Shown here: in pieces, positions 56,858 through 64,000 of the stretch
How the letters are laid out: every line of letters starts with the position of its first letter
How positions within the stretch are numbered: the first letter of the stretch is position 1
Assembly (NCBI RefSeq): GCF_018294505.1
Contig: NC_057804.1
Location: 254,270,989 to 254,334,988 of the forward strand
Length of the DNA: 64,000 nucleotides
Origin: Triticum aestivum
Taxonomy: Eukaryota; Streptophyta; Magnoliopsida; Poales; Poaceae
Direction of reading: 5' to 3'
Program-made: the position numbers and the translations under genes
The notes under the pieces: generated by a model
Told to the model about the DNA's origin: nothing
Seen by the model: the letters and a program-made list of their open reading frames with translations, nothing else
Database searches by the model: none

Positions 56858-57662
56858 GCCGCCCATTTCTTCTTTTCCCTTGTCGCTGCTAATCATGTTA
56901 TGAAAACAGTCTGTTAGTGCTGCGACAAGTTATCTTGTAATATAACTTTATTTCTGTTATCAATTGCTATGTTATTTCCTCCACTAGATTCCTTCCTTTG
57001 TATGTTTTTACCCTACGCTTCTAGGGAACTTGTCGGCGCAGGCACCCGAGCCGCGAGCGCTGAGTGCGGAACTTCAGCAGCCTGCTGGTGGCGCTGCTTC
57101 CAACAAGAAACATTGTCGCGACTAGATGCAGCACACTTAAGTTGTTGAGCGGACTCGAAACAAAGTAAGGGCGCAACTAGCCACGAGTTGGTTCCTCCGC
57201 GCACAGGTTTTCCATACAAAGCAGGGTCGTTCGAGGAAGATAACTCAAAAATTTAAAAACTGATTGCTCAAACTTTGGCAACTTAGCTTTCTGTCATTTG
57301 CTTCCCGGCAAGGCAAAACTTTGCTTCAACGACGCCTGGTCCATACTACAATCTTCTCCTTCCCCCCGGCAAACTTGTGTGCGAGGGAACCTTCTTTTCC
57401 TTTGTTGAAAAGAAGAAAGAAGAGAAAATAATAATATGGAGCCCTTCGGCTCGTTATTGCTTACCGGATGTAGGTGCTGCACAAAGTGTCAGATAACGCA
57501 TGCAAGAAAGAAACTAATGCATGAAATGGACAAGTTGTGCGGAGCACATGGGGTTTTACTTATGCACGGGATCTGCGCCCTGCTTTGTACAAAGGATTAC
57601 ATGTTACAGCGGCAAGACTTGTACAAAAGGTGGTTGCCGGAACGGGTTCCGGCAACCGCGCC
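56858..57662. other. Convergent spacer between antisense gene and pol
   Basis: About 800 bp between two stops facing each other. Behind the antisense gene lies AT-rich sequence (56890-57000, cttgtaatataactttatttctg) suited to poly(A) addition. Further on are frames of about 60-80 codons without domains. The motif ccggcaa occurs several times (57304, 57367, 57610). Confidence 0.6.
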
Positions 57663-58600
57663 CTACGGGAAAAACTTACGAAGATGTTCTATGTTCCAGG
57701 AGTTGCTCACCGGAATGCCATCTTCGGTCTCAAGGCGGACAGCGCCGGGCCTTGTGACTTGTTTCACCCGATAAGGGCCTTCCCACTTCGGTGTCAACTT
57801 GTTGGAATTCTTGGCGGACTGAACGCGCCGAAGAACAAGGTCGCCTTCCTCGAAGCTTCTGGCCTTAACTTTGCGGCTATTGTAGCGGCGCAAAGCTTGC
57901 TGGTATCGAGCAGCTCGTACAGCAGCCTGAAGACGATCTTCCTCAAGGAGCAGCGCGTCGTCTTGTCGCAGCTATTCTTGCTCAAGCTCATCATAAGCGA
58001 GCACTCGAGGAGATCCGTATACGAGTTCCATGGGGAGAACTGCCTCTGCTCCATAGACTAGAGCGAAAGGCGTCTGGCCAGTGGCTCGATTTGGCGTCGT
58101 TCTGATCGACCAAAGAAGCACCGGCAGCTCCTCGATCCAGTTTCTTCCGCACTTGTGCAGCCTGTCGAAAGTTCTGGTCTTGAGCCCGCGCAGCACTTCA
58201 ACATTTTCCCTCTCTGCTTGACCGTTGCTTCTTGGATGAGCAACAGAAGCGAAGCAGACCTTGGCGCCAAGGTCTTGGACATACTGCATGAAGGCGCGGC
58301 TCGTGAATTGCGTGCCGTTGTCGGTGATGATCCTGTTAGGGATCCCGAAACGGCAAACAATTGACCTGAAGAACTTGACTGCTGACTGTGCTGTCACCTT
58401 CCTCACTGGCTGCACTTCCGGCCACTTTGTGAACTTGTCGATTGCGACGTACAAGTACTCAAACCCCCGACAGCTTGGGGGAAAGGGCTGAGGATATCGA
58501 GCCCCCAGACCGAAAATGGCCAGGATAAAGGGATCGTCTGGAGAGCTTGAGCTGGCTGGTGTATCTGTTTGGAGTGGAACTGGCACGCTTCACACTTGGT
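57663..58600 (-). pseudogene. Tat integrase and C-terminal domain (broken)
   Basis: The core runs from about 58530 to 57972 (- strand): IDKFTKWPEV, IITDNGTQFTS (second catalytic Asp) and FASVAHPRSNGQAERENVEV (third acid). The zinc-binding N-terminal part lies further upstream in another frame (a CEACQ group near 58600-58640), so there is a frameshift near 58500-58600. A TAG stands at 57972-57974. The frame then continues to 57663 with RSFEEGDLVLRRV and WEGPYRVKQV, the GPF/Y-like tail. It joins element DNA to the target. Confidence 0.85.
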
Positions 58601-58894
58601 TACTTGTGCAGTTGCATCCTGGAGGGCTGTCGGCCAAAAGAAACCTTGCCGGAAAGCTTTGCCGGCAAGTGCTCTTGCGCCAATGTGGTGGCCACATATG
58701 CCTCCATGTATCTCTGCCTACAGCTTTTGTCCATCTTCCCGGCAAATACACTTCAATTTCACACCATTGAGTCTTCTTCTGTACAGTATGCTATCGACAA
58801 ACTGGTACATACTTGACTGCCGGGCTACTTTTTCCGCTTCTTCTTGCTCTTCGGGAAGTTCTCCTGTCTGAAGGAAATGGACAATCTGTTGTGC

Positions 58895-59602
58895 TCATGC
58901 TGGAGCTTGTGGCTCGACAACAGGGACTAAAGGCACATCTGCTGCTGTGGGAACATCCTCTTCTACGGCAAGGACTTGCGGCCCTGCCGGAGCTTGATGT
59001 TCCCCGGCAAGCTTGCCGGAGCAAAACTTGTCGGGAGCGTCTGCTTCAACGGAACAAGCCATAAGGCTTGCCGGAGCAGACTGCCCCTCAGCATCCTTGG
59101 TGTTGATCTTGGGGACTTTCTTGGCGGCGGCTTCGGGGAGCTCTGCCGGAAAGTAGTCACCAGAAACCAACTTCCTCTTCTTGCTTTGTCCGGTTGATGG
59201 TGTTATGGATGGTTGAGTCAACTTGAGTGCGGCGCACTTTGACAGGCCATCGGCAATGTCATTCTGAGCTCTTGGGATATGCTCCATCTGTAGGCCGTCA
59301 AAGCGCTCTTCTAGCTTCCTCACTTCATCAACATATGCTTCCATCAATGGACTCTGGTAGTTCTTGTTCACTTGGCGGACGACAAGCTGTGAGTCACCCC
59401 TGACAATGAGCTTCTTGATCCCAAGGTCTACTGCGATTTTGAGACCGGCAAGCAATCCTTCATACTCTGCAGTATTGTTGGTTGCTTGCTCCTTGGGAAA
59501 GTGCATCTGGACTACATACTTGAGGTGCTCTCCGGTGGGCGCGACAAGCAGCACGCCCGCACCGGCGCCTTGCAGCGAGAAGGCAACATCAAAGTACATC
59601 AA
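58895..59602 (-). pseudogene. Tat archaeal-like RNase H (second RNase H)
   Basis: An RNase H fold of the RVT_3 type: first Asp in MYFDVAFSLQGAGAG, Glu in NNTAEYEGLLAGLKIA, Asp in VRGDSQLVVRQV, and the final Asp in RAQNDIADGLSK. All four acids are present. This domain, distinct from the ordinary RNase H following RT, is a mark of the Tat lineage. The frame is shared with RT but bounded by stops at 59684-59686 (TAA) and 58895-58897 (TGA). It removes the RNA strand after cDNA synthesis. The part after about 59150 is a Pro/Ala/Val-rich linker. Confidence 0.88.
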
Positions 59603-59683
59603 CCACTCCTTGCTTGCCTCTTTGACGGGGATGCTCGTCTCTGGAATTTCTTCATCTGGTGTTGGCGTCCATTCTGCTATGAA

Positions 59684-61123
59684 TTATGCCAATGCTCTGC
59701 TTTGGATAGTTGAAGTGCTCTCAAACTTGAGGCCAAAGCTTGACAGTTCCAGCGCCCACTCGACAATCCTGCCTGTCGCTTCTGGATTTTGCAGTATCCT
59801 TTTCAGCGGAAAGCGAGTGACGACTGTGATCTCATGTGCTTGGAAGTAATGGCGCAGCTTTCTCGAGGCCATGAGGAGGCTGAAAAGCAACTTTTGCACA
59901 CCAGAGTACCTTGATCTAGCCCCCTGTAGAAGGGAACTGACAAAGTAAACTGGACGCTGCACCATTCTCTTCTGCATCTTATCATGCTCCTGCGCAGATC
60001 CATCTCTGTCGGGACCACAGCTTGTCGGCGAAGCCCCCTGCTTGTCGCTGGATGCATCTGCCGTGGTTGCTGGCTCATACTCTGCCTCCCTCTCCGCCAC
60101 TAACGTAGCACTAACCACTTGATTGGTTGCCGCTATATACAGCAGCAACTTCTCTTGCGTCTTATGTGCGACAATCGTTGGAGTGGAGGATAGGTATCTC
60201 TTCAAGTCCTGCAGCGCGGCCTCCGCCTCCGGAGTCCATTTTATTGGACCTGCCTTTTTCAAAATTTTGAAAAATGGCAGGGCGCGCTCAGCAGATCTAG
60301 AGATAAACCTGCTGAGAGCAGCCACACAACCGGCAAGACTTCGTACATCCTTGACGCGCTTTGGTGCTTCGATCTGCTCAATGGCCTTGATCTTGTCGGG
60401 ATTGGCTTCAATTCCCTGCTGAGACACGAAGAACCCGGGAAGCTTGCCGGAAGGGACTCCAAACACGCACTTCTCGGGGTTAAGTTTGAGGTTGATCTTG
60501 CGCAGATTTGCAAATGTCTCGTCTAAATCTTGATTCAGGGTCGCCCTGTTCTTGCTCTTGACCACTATGTCATCCATGTAGGCTTCCACATTTCTGTGCA
60601 TCTGCGGCTCAAAAGCGTGGTGGACTACCCTTGCGAATGTTGAACCAGCATTCTTCAAACCGAAAGGCATCCGTACGAAGCAGTACGTGCCACACGGGGT
60701 GATAAATGCAGTTTTCTCTTCATCCTCTTCTGCCATGAAGATCTGATGGTATCCTGAGTATGCATCAAGAAATGAAAGCAAATCACATCCGGCTATGGAG
60801 TCAACAATCTGGTCAATGCGCGGCAAGGGAAATGGGTCTTTGGGACAAGCTTTATTAACATTAGTGAAATCAATACAAAACCTCCATTTCCCGTTAGCCT
60901 TGCGCACGACAACAGGATTGTCCAACCACGTGGGATGGAGCACTCCTCTGACAAGGCCTGCTGCTTCCAACTTCTTGATTTCTTCTGCGATGAATTCTTG
61001 GCGCTCCACTGCCTGTTTCCTGACTTTCTGCTTGACGGGCCGCGCATGACGACAGACGGCAAGGTGGTGCTCAATTACTTTCCTAGGAACACCGGGGATA
61101 TCAGACGGTTGCCACGCAAACAC
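59684..61123 (-). pseudogene. Tat reverse transcriptase and ordinary RNase H
   Basis: 479 open codons: a pre-RT part (FAWQPSDIPGVPRKVIEH), RT with FCIDFTNVNKACPKDPFPLP, FLDAYSGYHQIFM, TAFITPCGTYCFVRMPFGLKNAG and the catalytic YMDDIVVKS. The thumb (AALSRFISRSAERALPFF) and the beginning of RNase H (WTPEAEAALQDLKRYL, then YSGVQKLLFSLL) follow. The normal active-site acids of this RNase H are poorly kept, which fits its replacement by the second RNase H. It ends in a TAA at 59684-59686, and a TAG precedes it at 61163-61165. Confidence 0.92.
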
Positions 61124-61162
61124 GTCGACATTCGCCCGCAGGAAAGCAACGAGCGCGCTTTC

Positions 61163-62651
61163 CTATTTGGGGTCAAGAGTGGCGCTGATAGTGAAGGTAC
61201 CACCAGTGCCGTCCTCCTTGGCGGACACCTTCTTGGTCTTAGGTGGAGCTGCCATTGCCTTCTTACACTTGCCGGTGGAGCTCGATGGTGCGTCCTCGAC
61301 GGTAGCGCAGCACTCCGAAGAGGTGCGCTTGCCGGAGTGGGCATCAGAGCTCTTGCCGGACTTGGTCTTCTTCTTCCCCCCGGGAGCTTCAGCGGCAAGT
61401 GTCTTGTGTTCTGCTGCGGCTGCTGCTTCCCGGTAGATCTTGTCGGCACAGATAAGAGCATTCTTCTTGTCGCCAGGGACAGAGATGACACTTATCGGGC
61501 CTGGCATTTTCAGTACGTTGTACGCATAGTGAGAGGCCGCCATGAACTTGGCGAGTGCCGGACGGCCAAGGATTCCATTGTAAGGTAATGGAAAGTCAGC
61601 AACATCAAACGTGACCCTCTTAGTCCTGAAGTTCAGCTCGCTGCCGAATGTTACCGGCAACGTGATCTTTCCCTTCGGCTTGCTCCTTCCCGGATTGATT
61701 CCTTGAAATGTATCGGTCTCTTCGAGCTCGCTGTCAGGGATCTGGAGTTTCTGGAGCACCGCGGAGGAGATCAGGTTCAAGCCGGCCCCGCTGTCAACTA
61801 GCATCTTAGTGACCTTGAGGTTGCGGATTATTGGTGAAACCAACATCGGCAAGCACCCGACCACAGTTATGCGATCAGGGTGGTCCTCAATATCAAAGAT
61901 GATAGGCGTGCTGGACCATTTCAGAGGCTTGCGTGACTCGACGGGTGGTTCTGCTGCATTAACTTCCCGCACCCACTGCTTGAGCTGACGGTGCGAGGTA
62001 TGCAGAGAAGCACCACCGTCAACGCATAGGACCTCTGTGGCTTTCTGGAACTCCTGCTCATCAGTCTCCTCATCATCCATGTCTTCATCGTCGTCGTCAT
62101 CTTCATCCTTTTCGCGGCCACGAGGAGGTCTGTCTCCTTTCCGCTGCTTGGCCTTGCCGCGGCGTCCTCCTCGGCCGGGACATTTCTTGCCGGATCCCCC
62201 AGTACCTTCCTGGGCCTTCTCCTTGTCGCGCCGCTCGTATTTAGCTTTCTGTTGCTCAACAAGCTACTCGACTTTCTTGCAGCTCTGGAGATCATGGCCC
62301 TTGGTGCGGTGGATCTTGCAATACTGCTTGTTGGTGCCATCCTGCTTGTCGGTGACCGCCACCTCCGCGGCAACCGCCTTGCCAGATTCACCAGCTTTGG
62401 CTTTCTTGGCGCCACCACCGTTGCCGGACTGCTCAACAACTAGCACCTCTTTGCCTTTCCTCTTCCTGTTGTTCCGCCGCCGGTTTTTCCTTGCCGGGGC
62501 AGCATCTTCACTGTCAGATCCTCCCGCTCCTACATTCTCTCCGGGGAGGCTCCTCCCTTCCTCAGCACGTCCACACTTGTCGGCCAGTGCATATAACTCA
62601 CTGACGTCCCTGATCTTGCACATCGCCATTTCCTCCCGCATCCTGCGGTTT
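61163..62651 (-). pseudogene. Tat gag end and protease (broken)
   Basis: Same frame as RT. Gag end (62641-62264): a basic stretch ARKNRRRNNRKRKGK and a zinc-binding knuckle YCKIHRTKGHDLQSC just before a TAG (62264-62266). After it a basic and acidic linker, then from about 62040 to 61480 an aspartic protease with MLVDSGAGLNLIS (active-site DSG) and ILGRPALAKFM. Protease cleaves the polyprotein. A TAG at 61163-61165 ends this part. Confidence 0.85.
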
Positions 62652-63955
62652 TACACGTTCTGATGGAACGCGCTGATCACCGCGGCAGGGTGGACGTCTG
62701 GGATGTTGTGCTGCACACTGCTGAATCTCTGAATGTACTTGCGCAGGGGCTCTCCTTCCTTCTGGGCGAGCAAATGAAGATCACTCTCCTGGCCATGAGG
62801 CTTGTGTCCGCCTATGAAGGCGCCGACAAACTGATGGCACAGATCAGCCCAAGAGGATATGGAGTTGTCCGGCAAGTGCATGAGCCAGGATCTGACGTTG
62901 GCCTTGAGCACCAGCGGGAAGTAGTTGGCAAGGATCTTGTCATCCCGTCCCCCGGCAGCCTGCACCGCAATGGTGTAGATGCTGAGGAACTCTGACGGAT
63001 GCGTCTTGCCGTCGTACTTCTCCGGTACGTCTGGCTTGAAGTTCTTCATGCTGGGCCACTGGACTTGCCGCAGCTCACGAGTGAACGCAGGGCAACCTCC
63101 CGCGTACGGCAGATCGCCTGGTTCCCCTGGCGCATGCATGTCAACAGAGGGCCCAGCGCGCTTGTCGGATTGACGTCGCGCTTCTCTTCGGCGCTCGATG
63201 CGAGTTCGAGCGTCTTCTTGTTGTCGATCATGAAGAATTTGGCGCTGATCGCGACGAGCTCGTGGATCCGACGATGCCGTGGAGTCGCTGTCGAGGTGGA
63301 TCCGGCGAGTCGGCGATCTTGGCCTTCGGGGTGGTGATTGCATGGTAGTTGCACCTCCATCCGTTTCGTCGCCACCGGCTCACGCCCGGCAACCCTACCG
63401 CGGCGGCGACACGCTCGGCCGCCGTGGAGTGTCGCCGTTGGCATAGCCGATGAGACTCTGAATGGTGGCCCTCCATTCGTCGATCTTGTCAGACGTCGGA
63501 GGGTAATCTAGGAGCAATTGAGCTCGCACCAAAGCTTCTGCTAGAGTGGTGGGTGGCAGTGGCAGACGGCGCGAGGAGCGGGACGTGCTCGGACTTCTAA
63601 CTATGTTAGAAGGAGTAGTATCCCGTCCAGGCGACCGTGCCCAACTCGTGCCAGCACACTGGCGTGCATGCTGGTCTTGAGCGCCCCGAGATCCACCAGC
63701 TTGGTCTTGGCCTATCATGTGTATGGCACTGCAAGTGCCATGATGCTGTTGGTCTTGTGCCTCCTGAGAGCGGCGCGGAACATGTATAGTCGCCGAGGTG
63801 TGTGCAGCCTTGTCCTTGGGCCTGGCAGCATCATAAGCTTCCTCGTCGACGTCCATTCTTCCGCCGGCGTCCATTCCACCACCCGTTTGCTCCAACGGTG
63901 GCGGAAGTGACATGGACGGAGCGGCCGCTACCGAAGTCTTCTTCTTTGGTGGCAT
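62651..63955 (-). pseudogene. Tat gag, N-terminal and core parts (broken)
   Basis: The ATG at 63955 (MPPKKKTSV) opens a frame to 63395. A frameshift near 63350-63395 then brings the pol frame, which goes from 63343 to a TAA at 62651-62653. The core has the retrotransposon gag fold: WPSMKNFKPDVPEKYDGKTH, YFPLVLKANVRSWLMHLP and LCHQFVGAFIGG, then LLAQKEGEPLRKYIQRF. The first 200 codons are rich in Pro, Ser and Arg. It forms the particle. A residue group SSRRLPLPPTTLAEAL lies just before the core. Confidence 0.85.
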
Positions 63956-64000
63956 GTTGATGAAGGGAATGAAGGTCTAGATCGTGTGAACGCCGGATCA

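Larger units (their letters stand above)
51870..64000 (-). mobile_element. Tat-lineage Ty3/gypsy retrotransposon with an antisense gene, 5' end outside the window
   Basis: - orientation, gag-pol from 63955 to 57663, then on the opposite strand a four-exon gene (53235-56857), then the 3' LTR 52849-51870. A second RNase H of the archaeal-like (RVT_3) type lies between RT and integrase, and an antisense gene lies between pol and the 3' LTR. Both features mark the Tat lineage (compare maize Grande and Retand). The 5' LTR and primer site are beyond 64000. The left duplication copy is aactc at 51865-51869. Confidence 0.88.

Noticed and set aside
55793..56896. 367-codon and 255-codon frames on the - strand
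   Set aside because: They are antisense shadows of the Glu/Lys/Ala-rich coiled-coil exon of the antisense gene.

Overview
The window is plant nuclear DNA made almost wholly of nested transposable elements. It looks like a large, repeat-rich grass genome of the wheat/barley/rye type. Reasons: Athila-type LTRs of the TGATAC...TCA class with tRNA-Asp primer-binding sites, a full-length L1-type LINE, a Tat-lineage Ty3/gypsy element with an antisense gene, CACTA-like termini with gene fragments, and several levels of nesting. I see no convincing single-copy host gene, no tRNA or rRNA gene and no CRISPR. Species and family names are inference; nothing could be searched.

Left half (1-32123) is a nest that can be unpicked from target-site duplications. 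The oldest piece is Athila element A (+ strand; 3860-5709 and 30453-32123). At its left it is cut by a long-LTR retrotransposon lying on the - strand (1-3859). Inside A sits element B (- strand, 5710-30452, TSD gcatt, 0.9-kb LTRs). B has no reverse transcriptase and carries one giant reading frame of unknown function. Inside that frame sits Athila element C (+ strand, 8484-25206, TSD atagt), a gag-protease element without RT or integrase. Inside the primer-binding site of C sits a 7.2-kb LINE (- strand, 9923-17091).

Middle (32124-48140) holds DNA-transposon-like sequence: a tandem array of about 240-bp units, two orphan reading frames (33836-34261 and 34858-35472), a decayed Athila element G with pol (- strand, 36439-43805, 3' LTR lost), a 96-bp triple repeat, a broken cysteine-ending gene (45305-46097), a broken Werner/RNase D-like 3'-5' exonuclease gene (46819-47458) and a CACTA-like right end with subterminal repeats (47640-48140).

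Right part (48141-64000): an Athila LTR fragment, two partial long LTRs, then a Tat-lineage element on the - strand (from 51870 to beyond the window end). Its gag-pol (63955 to 57663) has several stops and at least two frameshifts. Its opposite-strand gene (53235-56857, four exons, about 1117 codons, TATA box just upstream) is open throughout. This contrast, the giant orphan frame of element B, and the palindrome arrays in B are the items most worth follow-up.
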